Source: an uncultured Ignavibacteria bacterium
GTDB lineage: Bacteria > Bacteroidota > Ignavibacteria > SZUA-365
Length of the DNA: 40,425 bases
Direction of reading: 5' to 3'
Assembly (NCBI GenBank): GCA_913061095.1
Contig: CAJXVM010000032.1
Location: 1-40,425, forward strand
The position numbers and the translations under genes are program-made. The notes beneath the pieces were generated by a model. The model ran no database searches. It worked only from the letters and a program-made list of their open reading frames with translations, and was not told the origin of the DNA. Below, piece after piece: positions 1 through 8,651 of the stretch. Within the stretch, counting starts at the first letter, position 1, and the number at the start of each line of letters is the position of its first letter.

Positions 1-1436
1 TCCCAGGGATTGTCCTGCACCTGCTTGTGTCCGAGCGAGATGCGGCGCTGGTCGGTGTCGATACCGAGAATGACGACGTCGATCTTGTCGCCCTTCTTGA
101 CCAGCTCTCCCGGATGGCGGATTTTCTTCGTCCACGACAGGTCGCTGATGTGCACGAGTCCGTCCACGCCCGGCTCCAGCTCGACGAAGACGCCGAAGTT
201 GGTGAGGTTGCGCACTGTACCGGTGTGCTGCGTGCCGACGGGATACTTGGCGATGAGGTTCGACCACGGATCGGGCTCGAGCTGCTTCATGCCGAGCGAG
301 ATCTTCTTGTTCTCGACGTCGAGGTTGAGAATGACGGCGTCTACCATCTGTCCCATCGAGACGACCTGCGACGGATGCTTGATGTGCTGCGTCCAGCTCA
401 TCTCGGAGATGTGAATCAGGCCTTCGATGCCCTTTTCGATCTCGATGAATGCGCCGTAATCGGCCAGCGAAACCACCTTGCCGCGCACCTGCGTGCCGGA
501 GGGATACTTCTGGTCGATGTTCTCCCACGGATGGGGCTGCAGCTGCTTCATGCCGAGCGAGATGCGCTTCTTCTCCTCGTCGAAATCCAGCACGACGACG
601 TTGACGGTCTGATCGAGCTTGACGATTTCGGTGGGATGATTGACGCGTCCCCACGACAGGTCGGTGATATGCACGAGTCCGTCGACACCGCCGAGGTCGA
701 TGAACACACCGAAGTCGGCGATGGCCTTGACGATGCCCTCGAGGATCTGACCCTTCTCCAGGCTGTCGAGAATGGCCTTGCGCTGACCGGCGATCTGCTC
801 TTCGATGATGGCCTTGCGGCTGACGACGATGTTTTCGGCCGGCTGATTGATCTTGACGACGCGCACGTCGAGCGTCTTGCCGAGGTAGGCGTCGAAGTCG
901 CGTACCGGACGAATGTCGATCTGCGATCCCGGAAGGAAGGCGTCGACGCCCATCAGGTCCATGACAATACCACCCTTGATGCGGCGGATGCAGCGACCCT
1001 GCAGAATTTCATCGCCGTCGTAGGCTTTCTGAATGCGTTCCCAGATGCGCACGAAGTCGGCGCGCTTGCGGGAGAGAATCACATTTCCGTCTTTGTTCTC
1101 GACAGACTCGAGAAACACTTCGACGGTATCGCCGACACTGAGTTCGGATGCGTTGGCAAACTCATCGGTGTCGACGAGGCCCTCGGACTTGAATCCGATG
1201 TCAATCGTCACATAATCCTTGGTAAGATGCACGATCTTGCCCTCGATGATCTCGCCCTGCTTGAGCGAGGTCAGCGTGCCCTCGTACATCGACTTCATCT
1301 GGTCGAATTCCTTCGTACCGTATTCCTGTTCCTCGACAACGGTTCCGACGGTCTTGACGATCGCGTCGTCCTGGGCGTGCTGCTGCTCGTTCTCCGTGGA
1401 GACATCCGCAGCGGCGGTGTTGGTTTCTTCTGACAT
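1..1436 (-). CDS. rpsA: 30S ribosomal protein S1 (3' end outside window)
   Basis: Ribosomal protein S1 binds mRNA on the 30S subunit and helps load leadered or structured messages. The reverse frame from ATG at 1436 is open to the window edge and gives 478 residues. Five S1 (OB-fold) repeats are visible, at about residues 60-126, 145-210, 230-300, 315-388 and 402-475. Repeats 3 to 5 carry the typical DFGVF/DYGAF and GLVHI(S/T)-(D/E)-(L/M)-SW pattern. S1 proteins of this type normally have six repeats, so about one repeat and the C-terminus lie outside. A strong Shine-Dalgarno AAGGAG stands 6 bases before the ATG. It is the last visible gene of a cmk-ispH-rpsA operon, an arrangement known from several phyla. 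The 85 bases between ispH and rpsA show no clear promoter. Confidence 0.95.
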   Translation of the reverse strand, partial: MSEETNTAAADVSTENEQQHAQDDAIVKTVGTVVEEQEYGTKEFDQMKSMYEGTLTSLKQGEIIEGKIVHLTKDYVTIDIGFKSEGLVDTDEFANASELSVGDTVEVFLESVENKDGNVILSRKRADFVRIWERIQKAYDGDEILQGRCIRRIKGGIVMDLMGVDAFLPGSQIDIRPVRDFDAYLGKTLDVRVVKINQPAENIVVSRKAIIEEQIAGQRKAILDSLEKGQILEGIVKAIADFGVFIDLGGVDGLVHITDLSWGRVNHPTEIVKLDQTVNVVVLDFDEEKKRISLGMKQLQPHPWENIDQKYPSGTQVRGKVVSLADYGAFIEIEKGIEGLIHISEMSWTQHIKHPSQVVSMGQMVDAVILNLDVENKKISLGMKQLEPDPWSNLIAKYPVGTQHTGTVRNLTNFGVFVELEPGVDGLVHISDLSWTKKIRHPGELVKKGDKIDVVILGIDTDQRRISLGHKQVQDNPW

Positions 1437-1521
1437 TAAGACTCCTTGGTTTGAGAATCACTCCGCCGTCCGCTGTCGCATGAGCCACCGGCATGCGGGC
1501 TGCAACGGGAAGCGTGGATTA

Positions 1522-2433
1522 TCAGTTTTGTGAGACTTGCATTGATTTATGGGTGGCAATACGCTCAATATATTCCTTCACATTCTGCATCAGCCAGTGC
1601 GGCGTGCTGGTGGCGCCGCTGATGCCGACGCGTTCGGCGCCCTCGAACCACTGCGGGTCGATCTCGTCGACATCCTCGATGAAATGCGTACGCGGATTGG
1701 CATCGCTGCAGATCCCGAAAAGCACCTTGCCGTTCGAGCTCTTGCGCCCGGCCACAAAGACCATGACGTCGTTGTCCGCCGCGAATGCGCGCAGCTTTTT
1801 GTCGCGCCCCGACACCTGTCCGCAGATGGTGTCCTTGGCGTGGAAGTCAGTCGCGATTTCCTCCATGCTTCCTTCCTGGAACTCCACCACGCGCTCGCGC
1901 AGGTAGTCGCGGACGGCGTGGAAAGACGCCTTGTCCATGGTCGTCTGGGAGAACAGGACCGTCCTGCGGTCGAGCGTGACCTGCTCGCGCGCCTCGTCGA
2001 GCGTCTTGATGACGACACATTCGTCGTTGCAGACGCCGCGTAGTCCGATGACTTCGGCATGCTCCTTCTTTCCGAAAATCACGATCTGCCAGCCGTCGTC
2101 GTAGTACTTGCGGACGCGCTCCTGGAGTTTCGTGACGATCGGGCAGGTGGCGTCGATCAGCTCGATGCCCTTCTCGCGCGCGAGGCGGTAGGTCGAGGCC
2201 GGTTCGCCGTGCGCGCGAATGAGCACCTTGGTACCGTCGGGCAGGCGTTCGATTTCCGCGTGGTCGATGGTCTTCATCCCGAGCGACTCCATGCGCTCGA
2301 TTTCCTTGGGATTGTGGATGATGTCGCCCAGCGAAACGAGATCGCTGCCGCCGCGGAGTTCGTCTTCCGCGATATCTATGGTGCGGACCACACCCCAGCA
2401 GAAGCCGGCGGTGGGATCGATGCGTACATTCAT
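1522..2433 (-). CDS. ispH: 4-hydroxy-3-methylbut-2-enyl diphosphate reductase (IspH/LytB)
   Basis: IspH is the last enzyme of the MEP pathway. It reduces HMBPP to IPP and DMAPP with a [4Fe-4S] cluster. The three cluster cysteines are visible as C12 (FCWGV), C97 (ATCPIV) and C204 (DTIC). The substrate-binding HGE motif is at 75-77 and the catalytic glutamate of the HAEV segment is about E127. The length is 303 residues, normal for the family. An upstream in-frame start at 2472 exists, but the ATG at 2433 is preferred because AAAGGA lies about 8 bases upstream and because this ATG overlaps the cmk stop as ATGA, which indicates translational coupling. It shows that this organism makes isoprenoids by the MEP route; a type 2 isomerase and a polyprenyl synthase are encoded further along the window. 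Confidence 0.95.
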   Translation of the reverse strand: MNVRIDPTAGFCWGVVRTIDIAEDELRGGSDLVSLGDIIHNPKEIERMESLGMKTIDHAEIERLPDGTKVLIRAHGEPASTYRLAREKGIELIDATCPIVTKLQERVRKYYDDGWQIVIFGKKEHAEVIGLRGVCNDECVVIKTLDEAREQVTLDRRTVLFSQTTMDKASFHAVRDYLRERVVEFQEGSMEEIATDFHAKDTICGQVSGRDKKLRAFAADNDVMVFVAGRKSSNGKVLFGICSDANPRTHFIEDVDEIDPQWFEGAERVGISGATSTPHWLMQNVKEYIERIATHKSMQVSQN

Positions 2434-3146
2434 ATGCTCTGTCCTTTCTGGAACTGGTCGATTCGTTTCCATACCAAACTCAAAATCATCGAAACTTGTT
2501 CATCGATGCTGGTATTTGTGGTCTCGACCTCGATCGCATCATCCGCCTTGCGCAGCGGTGAGTGCTCGCGCGCGGCGTCGTTGCGGTCACGTTCCTCGAT
2601 CTCTCGCCGAATGGTTTCCAGATCGGCGGCAATTCCCTTCTCCTCCAGCTGCTTCTTCCGGCGCTCGGCGCGTGTCGGCGTATCGGCCACGAGGTAAATC
2701 TTGCACGGCGAATCCGGAAAGACCACCGTACCGATGTCGCGTCCCTCAAGCACCGCACCCATGGCATCCTTCGCGGCATGGCGCTGCAGGTCGACCATCG
2801 CCTCGCGCACACACGGAATCGCGGAAATATCACTCGCCGCTTTGCTCATCTCCTGCGTGCGGATATGCTGCTCGACGTCCTCGCCGTTGAGCATCGTGTG
2901 CTGCGATCCGTCCGTGCGCTCAAGACGGATATCCACATCGTCAAGCAGGGTACAGATTGCATCGCGATCGGCCATGGAGACGCCGCGCCGCTGCGCGAAA
3001 AGCGCAACCGCGCGATACATCGCGCCGGTATCCACGTATATGAAACCCAGTTCCTTCGCCAGTGCCTTCGCGGTGGTTGTCTTTCCCGATCCCGCAGGAC
3101 CGTCGATGGCGATAATGAATGGACGATGTTTCGGCGCAATCTCCAT
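2430..3146 (-). CDS. cmk: Cytidylate kinase
   Basis: Cytidylate kinase phosphorylates CMP and dCMP with ATP. The P-loop GPAGSGKTT is at residues 16-24 and is followed by the nucleotide-binding YVDTGAMYRA segment. The later GRDIGT and RAERR segments are also typical, and the 238-residue length matches the family. A TTG at 3164 would add six residues. The ATG at 3146 is chosen because a Bacteroidetes-type promoter covers the TTG region, so a transcript from it would not contain that codon. There is no Shine-Dalgarno before the ATG. The stop codon overlaps the ispH start (ATGA). It is the first gene of the cmk-ispH-rpsA operon. Confidence 0.95.
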   Translation of the reverse strand: MEIAPKHRPFIIAIDGPAGSGKTTTAKALAKELGFIYVDTGAMYRAVALFAQRRGVSMADRDAICTLLDDVDIRLERTDGSQHTMLNGEDVEQHIRTQEMSKAASDISAIPCVREAMVDLQRHAAKDAMGAVLEGRDIGTVVFPDSPCKIYLVADTPTRAERRKKQLEEKGIAADLETIRREIEERDRNDAAREHSPLRKADDAIEVETTNTSIDEQVSMILSLVWKRIDQFQKGQSI

Positions 3147-3153
3147 AAGACCG

Positions 3154-3184
3154 TAAATATACAACGCTTAGCGGGATATTGCAA
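3154..3184 (-). promoter_or_regulatory. Bacteroidetes-type promoter of cmk operon
   Basis: On the minus strand TTG (3184-3182) is followed by exactly 20 bases and then TATATTTA (3161-3154). This matches the Bacteroidetes sigma-ABfr consensus TTG-N19-21-TAnnTTTG at all positions but the last. Transcription would start at about 3147-3150, only a few bases before the cmk ATG at 3146, so the mRNA would be leaderless or nearly so. The start point is inferred from the consensus geometry. Confidence 0.5.
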
Positions 3185-3263
3185 CGGGGCCGCGAATTCG
3201 AGGGAGGATATCGCTGCGGACGACTGCCATGTTCCACGCTTCCCGTTCCCGATTAATTCCCGG

Positions 3264-3294
3264 TTGACAGGGTTGTATTTTATAAGTAACTTCA
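3264..3294 (+). promoter_or_regulatory. Candidate promoter of the large T9SS protein gene
   Basis: TTG (3264-3266) is followed by 20 bases and TAACTTCA (3287-3294), an imperfect match to the Bacteroidetes TTG-N19-21-TAnnTTTG form. The TTG lies within TTGACA, and the gene starts about 65 bases downstream. It faces away from the cmk promoter, making this 200-base gap a divergent control region. Confidence 0.35.
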
Positions 3295-3362
3295 AGCAAA
3301 CGGTGTAATGCGCCGTTATCAAAGCAGTTTCGCCTCCTTCCGTTCCACAGTCCCGGAGTCCG

Positions 3363-6300
3363 ATGATGACGCGGCCGCATCCTTCCATCACGGGACCGAC
3401 GTTCCCCGCGATCCTCGCGCTGACTTTTTTTCTTCTGATTCCATTCGCTTCCCTGCACGCGCAGCTTTCCGCAGCGTTCTCCGCGGACGCGGATTCCGGC
3501 GCCGTGCCGCTTGCGGTGCAGTTTTTCGACCAGTCAAGCCCGCAGGATTCCATCATCCTCCGCGCATGGGATCTCGACGGTGACGGCATCACCGACTCGC
3601 AGGAAAAAAATCCCCGCTTCACGTACGAGATTCCGGGCAGATACACGGTCACGCTGATCGTGGCCGACAGCAGCGGACGCGACACCGCACGTTATGCGGA
3701 TTACATCGAAGTCGCTCCCGTGCCCGATGACGAAATCGCCTGCAACATTCGCGTGGTGGAATACAGCGTCCCCATCGCGAAGTATGTGGAACTCTGGGGA
3801 TACGAAGGCAGCGGTGTTCCCGCGCCGATTGCTCCCGTCTCACTGCGCATGCCGCTCGATACGAACGGCTGCGCCTGCTTCTACCGAGGGAAATTCCTGA
3901 ACGTCCTCACGCAGAACATCACGGATCTGCTGATTCTGGATGAGAACTTCGATGTCATCGGGAAAACGGGATTCTCCTATCCCCTCAAGGATTTCATGGC
4001 GCAGCGACGCAGGGATGCCATCGTGATCGTGCACCGCGACCTGGTGTCTTTTCAGGACCATCCGCGCGAGCAGGCATCGATCGCGCAGTGGATCTATCCG
4101 AAATACGTGCGCTTCCCGTATCTGACCGACCAGCCGCTCGCGCCGCTTGCCGCCACGGGTGATGCCATTGCCGGGAAGCTGTACCAGACAACCATGCTCG
4201 TTCCACCGCAGTCCACCGACAGCGGCGCGGCCGGCATGGCGCAATTCCGGCTCGACAATGTGCGCCCGGACCGCATCCCCTTTGTGTTGCTGCACGGGCT
4301 GGGCGCCACCGACGGCGCCTGGGGCGCGGATACCGACATCATGACGCCCGCCGATACCGCAGCCGCGGATTTCAACGGCAGGCGCGACTATCCGTATACA
4401 TCCTACACCGGGCGCCTGCAGCGGTATGACCGCAATCACGCCGATCGCTTCGACGTGTGGGAGTATTATTATCCCCCGGATCAGCACTGGGAGGAAGCGG
4501 GCTATCTCTTCGCGCGCGACCTCGCGATGCTGCTCGACATGTACGACACCACGGTCGCGGCCGCCGCGGCACAGGGTCTGGGCGGACTCGTGCTGCGCTC
4601 CTATCTCGAGGGCACGGCGGAGAATTACACATCCTTCGCCGCTACCACCGGTCCGGCAGCGTATCGCGGGGACCTGTACAAAACGGTTTTCCTCGGCACA
4701 CCGCATGCGGGATGCCTCCGGGCGGGACTTGCATATGCTGCACCCGACAATGCGCCGGTGCAGGAGGTGATGGACCGGCGGGCTCCAGCGCTGCGCGCAC
4801 TGATGCCGGGCAATGATGCGTTGCTGCGTCTCGATCCCTCGGCAATGCCCGCCGGTGTTTCGGCATTGAACATCGCCGGCAGTGCGCCGGCCGTCGCGCC
4901 GCCACTGCCGGTGGAATCCGAGCTGCACGACGACGGACGCACGGCGCTGAGTTCCGCCATGCTGCCCGCTCCCCGCACGATCAATGCCGTGCTCGGCGGC
5001 TATGCGTACCGCGCCCTGCAGTCACCGGACGACCCCGGTGGAGATCTCGACGCGCCCGATCCGAATCTCATCCCCGAACTGCTGTATGCCTTCGCGCTCA
5101 GCGACACCACACTTGCGCCGTACCGGTCGCGTTTCCTCGAATACAATGCTCCGGATTCGCTGCGCTTTTCACAGGACGTCTATCAGCCGCCGTTCGCCCT
5201 GCCGCTCCGCGCCGATGTGGGGCTTCCGCTTGCACAGTTGCTCGTCCCACCCGGCGTGCCGTGGCCCGTTAACGGCGGGTTCCGGCTGAAGCTCGATCCG
5301 GTCAGCGGCACGCGCTTCCTTCTCCAGCCGTTCACGACGTTCGCGCAGCTGCAGGACGAAGGACTGTATTTCTATCCGTCGACGATGATGTTCTCCTCCG
5401 ATCCCGTTGCCGCGCAGTTCGGGACTGGCGAAACGGCATTCATCCCTGTGTCGCGGGCCGGCGCGCCACATCCGCTCCGCGCCGGCGCGGTGCAGCTGAG
5501 CGGGTACGGCTGGCAGCTGCCCCCGCAGCAGCAGACCATTCTTCCCGACCCCGTGATTGCGCGCACGGACGATCTCGGACGCCGCTTCAATCTCGCGCGC
5601 GCCGCCGGGGATCTGCGGCTTGCGTGGGGACGCGAAAAACGCAGCAGCTTCGCGCTCACCGGGCATGAGATCATGCTGCTCGATCCGTCGCAGCCGTTGC
5701 GTGCCGTACCCTCCGATCCGCAATCGCTGATACGGCTCGAGACGGACTGCCTGACGAAGGCGTTTACGTTCATCGTCGACTACAGTGGCTGCGGCGAACC
5801 CTCGCTTTCACTGCTTACACCATCGAGCGGAACGATCGATGCTTCGATGGCGAATGACAGCACGGTATTCTACACGAACAACACGAAGCTCCAAATGAAG
5901 GCGATCACGGTGATGCAGCCCGAGGAAGGATCATGGCTCGTGCTGCTTGACGGCGTCAGCAGAATGCCGTCGGGATGCCGCGCCGCGACGACCGTGGACG
6001 CCGGGCGGGAACTGCGCATCTCCCTGCAGCCGGCACAGCCGCTCAGCCGGGAGGATGTATCCGTGACGCTTCGTCTCGATCCGGGTGTCCCGCTGACGCA
6101 GGTCAATGCCAATCTCGTTCTCGTCGACAGCAGCGACACACGCACGTCGATTCCACTGCGCGATGACGGCCTCGCACCGGACACCGCGGCGGACGACGGT
6201 ATCTTTGCCGCGCGCTTCAACACTCCCCGTGCCGGACAGTACCGCCTTGAGGCAGTTTACGCGGCGCAGAGTGTGTCGTGTCCAATCCTGCGGACCGCCG

Positions 6301-8618
6301 CCATGCCGCTTGACCTCGAACCTTCGCTCGAACTCCTGCATCCCCGGGGCGGGGAGCTGTGGCAGTCGGGAACGGTGCGGCGCGTTCGCTGGCAGGGTGA
6401 GCGTCCGATGCACATCGCGCTCGACTTCAGTACGAACGGCGGAGCGAACTGGACGACCATCGCCGACTCACTGACTGCATCCGCGGGCGGCTGGGACTGG
6501 ACCATTCCCGATGTGACATCCGAACAGTGCCTCCTGCGTGTGCGCGACACCGGCGATCCCTCGCTCACGGACGTGACCCCGGAAGTATTTACGGTTTACG
6601 AAGAACCTGTCATCACGCTGCTCTCCCCCGACGGTGGGGAGTCCTGGCAGGTCGACACCGATCAGGAGATCCGCTGGGATGTCATCGCCGTATCAGCGAT
6701 CGATCTGTCGTATTCGACGGACAACGGGCGCAGCTGGCTGCCGGTCGCATCGAACGTACCGGCGGCTTCCGGCGCATATGCGTGGAGGATTCCGGTGACT
6801 CCGTCAGACAGCTGTCTCATGCGCGCCGTCAGTCACAGCGCGCCGTCGATCACGGATGCGAGTGATGCCGTCTTCCGCCTGACGCCGATTCCGGCCGTGG
6901 AGATGATCGCACCGAACGGCGGTGAGCGCTGGCAGGTCGGCACCGTGCATCGCATTTCCTGGCAGAGCGCCGCCGTCGACAGCGTGCGCATCGAGCTGAG
7001 CACCGACGGACGCACAAGCTGGCAGGTGCTTACCGCCGAAGCAGCGCTGACGCGTGAGTGGTTCTGGACAGTGCCCGATCGCGTCTCCGACAGCTGTTTC
7101 ATGCGCGTCACCGCGACCGGCGCACCGCAGCTCAGTGATGAAAGCGACGCAGCCTTTTCCATTACCCCTGAACCGTTTCTTACGCTGCTGGCGCCCGTGG
7201 GCGGGGAACGCTGGGAGATCGGGACCACCGAACAGATTCGCTGGGCCAGCGCCGGCATTACGTCGGTGGACATTGAATACTCAACGAACAACGGCCAGTT
7301 CTGGACGACGGCCGCGGTGAATATCGATGCCGGCCAGGGGCGCTATCTGTGGTCGGTCCCGCGCGAGCCGTCGGAGCAGTGCCGCGTCCGCATCAGCGAC
7401 ACCTTCGACAGCACGCGCGCCATGATCTCGCCGCAGACCTTCACAATCAGTGAATCGCTGACGCGCCCCACGCTGTACGCTCCCGTCAACCGCTCGGAAG
7501 GGGTTTCGACGCGCCCGCGTTTCCGCTGGCTGCCGTTCACCGACGCGGTGCGATACCATCTGCAGGTCACGCACGACCCGCTGTTCACGGTCTTCGTCAT
7601 CAATGACGAAAACGTGACCACCTCCACATTTCAATCCCCCGAACTGCTGCGCGAGACGAAGTATTACTGGCGCGTAAAAGCCACGCGCAATGACATGAGT
7701 GAAAGCGAATGGTCCGCCACCTGGGAATTCACCACAAGCGGCTCCTCGTTGGCCGCCCCGCGGCATCTATCTCCGCTCGACGGTTCGATTGGACTCTCGC
7801 GCGGTGTCAGCATCGCATGGGAATCTTCGGAGGGGGCCGATGCCTATCATCTGCAGATCTCCGCCGACGAGAATTTTCAGCAGCTTGTGACAGATCAGAC
7901 CGGACTGACGGGACTGACATACAGCGTGGAAGGACTGGATTACGCATCGGATTACTGGTGGAGGCTGCGTGCAGGCAACACCGGCACGACGGCATTCAGT
8001 GACTGGTCGCGCGCATGGAAATTCAGCACGGCGCCCGCTCCCCCGCGACAGCTGACGCCGCTCAACGGCTGGCCCGATCTGCCGCTGCGTCCCCTGCTGG
8101 TCTGGTATCCCGCGCCGAACGCCCGCGTATACCGCCTGCAGGTTGCCACCGACGACCGCTTCAATCCGCAGGACATCGTCTTCGATTCCAGCAATATCGC
8201 GGGAACGACCGTGCAGCTCCCCGGGCTGTGGAGTTACTGGGTGTATTACTGGCGGCTGAATGTCACGACGGCGCGCGGCACCAGCGAATGGAACGATCCG
8301 TGGATGTTCCGCACCGTCGACATCGGCACGGATGTGGAGGACAGCCCTGCGCCTCCCTCCTCCGTCCGTATCGACGGCGCATGGCCGCAGCCGGCCCGTG
8401 ATGCCGTCACCGTCGCGTACACAATTCCCGGCACCGCGGATGTTCACCTCGCGCTGTACGACCTGCTCGGCCGGCGCATCCGCGACTTCGGTCCGCAGCG
8501 CAGCGACGCGGGCGCCGTGCTGCGCACACTGGACATTTCCGGAATCAACACTGGGACATACGTTCTGCGGCTGACCTCCCCGTCAGGCAGTGCCGAGCGG
8601 ATGGTGCTTATTCGCTGA
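3363..8618 (+). CDS. Large T9SS-secreted mosaic protein with degenerate lipase-like domain
   Basis: A 1751-residue exported protein. A signal peptide (to about residue 34, ending HAQ) is followed by a PKD-like domain (35-115). An alpha/beta-hydrolase (lipase-like) region lies around 300-580, with an oxyanion-type LLHGLG segment near 308 and FLGTPHAG near 445. Next come a choice-of-anchor-X-like segment (about 895-966), four repeats of about 95 residues with the GGE(R/S/L)W...W signature (from about 988, 1083, 1178 and 1273), three fibronectin-III-like repeats (about 1368, 1465, 1559) and a T9SS type A sorting domain from about 1668 to the end. The nucleophile elbow reads AQGLGG at 403-408, so glycine 405 replaces the serine of GHSMGG. 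Catalysis is therefore doubtful and a binding or adhesion role is plausible. GGAG precedes two adjacent ATGs (3363, 3366). The protein is likely displayed on the cell surface; its partner is unknown. Confidence 0.85.
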   Translation: MMTRPHPSITGPTFPAILALTFFLLIPFASLHAQLSAAFSADADSGAVPLAVQFFDQSSPQDSIILRAWDLDGDGITDSQEKNPRFTYEIPGRYTVTLIVADSSGRDTARYADYIEVAPVPDDEIACNIRVVEYSVPIAKYVELWGYEGSGVPAPIAPVSLRMPLDTNGCACFYRGKFLNVLTQNITDLLILDENFDVIGKTGFSYPLKDFMAQRRRDAIVIVHRDLVSFQDHPREQASIAQWIYPKYVRFPYLTDQPLAPLAATGDAIAGKLYQTTMLVPPQSTDSGAAGMAQFRLDNVRPDRIPFVLLHGLGATDGAWGADTDIMTPADTAAADFNGRRDYPYTSYTGRLQRYDRNHADRFDVWEYYYPPDQHWEEAGYLFARDLAMLLDMYDTTVAAAAAQGLGGLVLRSYLEGTAENYTSFAATTGPAAYRGDLYKTVFLGTPHAGCLRAGLAYAAPDNAPVQEVMDRRAPALRALMPGNDALLRLDPSAMPAGVSALNIAGSAPAVAPPLPVESELHDDGRTALSSAMLPAPRTINAVLGGYAYRALQSPDDPGGDLDAPDPNLIPELLYAFALSDTTLAPYRSRFLEYNAPDSLRFSQDVYQPPFALPLRADVGLPLAQLLVPPGVPWPVNGGFRLKLDPVSGTRFLLQPFTTFAQLQDEGLYFYPSTMMFSSDPVAAQFGTGETAFIPVSRAGAPHPLRAGAVQLSGYGWQLPPQQQTILPDPVIARTDDLGRRFNLARAAGDLRLAWGREKRSSFALTGHEIMLLDPSQPLRAVPSDPQSLIRLETDCLTKAFTFIVDYSGCGEPSLSLLTPSSGTIDASMANDSTVFYTNNTKLQMKAITVMQPEEGSWLVLLDGVSRMPSGCRAATTVDAGRELRISLQPAQPLSREDVSVTLRLDPGVPLTQVNANLVLVDSSDTRTSIPLRDDGLAPDTAADDGIFAARFNTPRAGQYRLEAVYAAQSVSCPILRTAAMPLDLEPSLELLHPRGGELWQSGTVRRVRWQGERPMHIALDFSTNGGANWTTIADSLTASAGGWDWTIPDVTSEQCLLRVRDTGDPSLTDVTPEVFTVYEEPVITLLSPDGGESWQVDTDQEIRWDVIAVSAIDLSYSTDNGRSWLPVASNVPAASGAYAWRIPVTPSDSCLMRAVSHSAPSITDASDAVFRLTPIPAVEMIAPNGGERWQVGTVHRISWQSAAVDSVRIELSTDGRTSWQVLTAEAALTREWFWTVPDRVSDSCFMRVTATGAPQLSDESDAAFSITPEPFLTLLAPVGGERWEIGTTEQIRWASAGITSVDIEYSTNNGQFWTTAAVNIDAGQGRYLWSVPREPSEQCRVRISDTFDSTRAMISPQTFTISESLTRPTLYAPVNRSEGVSTRPRFRWLPFTDAVRYHLQVTHDPLFTVFVINDENVTTSTFQSPELLRETKYYWRVKATRNDMSESEWSATWEFTTSGSSLAAPRHLSPLDGSIGLSRGVSIAWESSEGADAYHLQISADENFQQLVTDQTGLTGLTYSVEGLDYASDYWWRLRAGNTGTTAFSDWSRAWKFSTAPAPPRQLTPLNGWPDLPLRPLLVWYPAPNARVYRLQVATDDRFNPQDIVFDSSNIAGTTVQLPGLWSYWVYYWRLNVTTARGTSEWNDPWMFRTVDIGTDVEDSPAPPSSVRIDGAWPQPARDAVTVAYTIPGTADVHLALYDLLGRRIRDFGPQRSDAGAVLRTLDISGINTGTYVLRLTSPSGSAERMVLIR

Positions 8619-8651
8619 TAAGATCAGCGACGGGATGCTGCATCAGGCAAC

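Noticed and set aside
27-1433. Long plus-strand open frame opposite rpsA
   Set aside because: The reverse strand encodes a clear five-repeat S1 protein; the forward frame is an antisense by-product of GC-rich codon use and has no recognisable domain.
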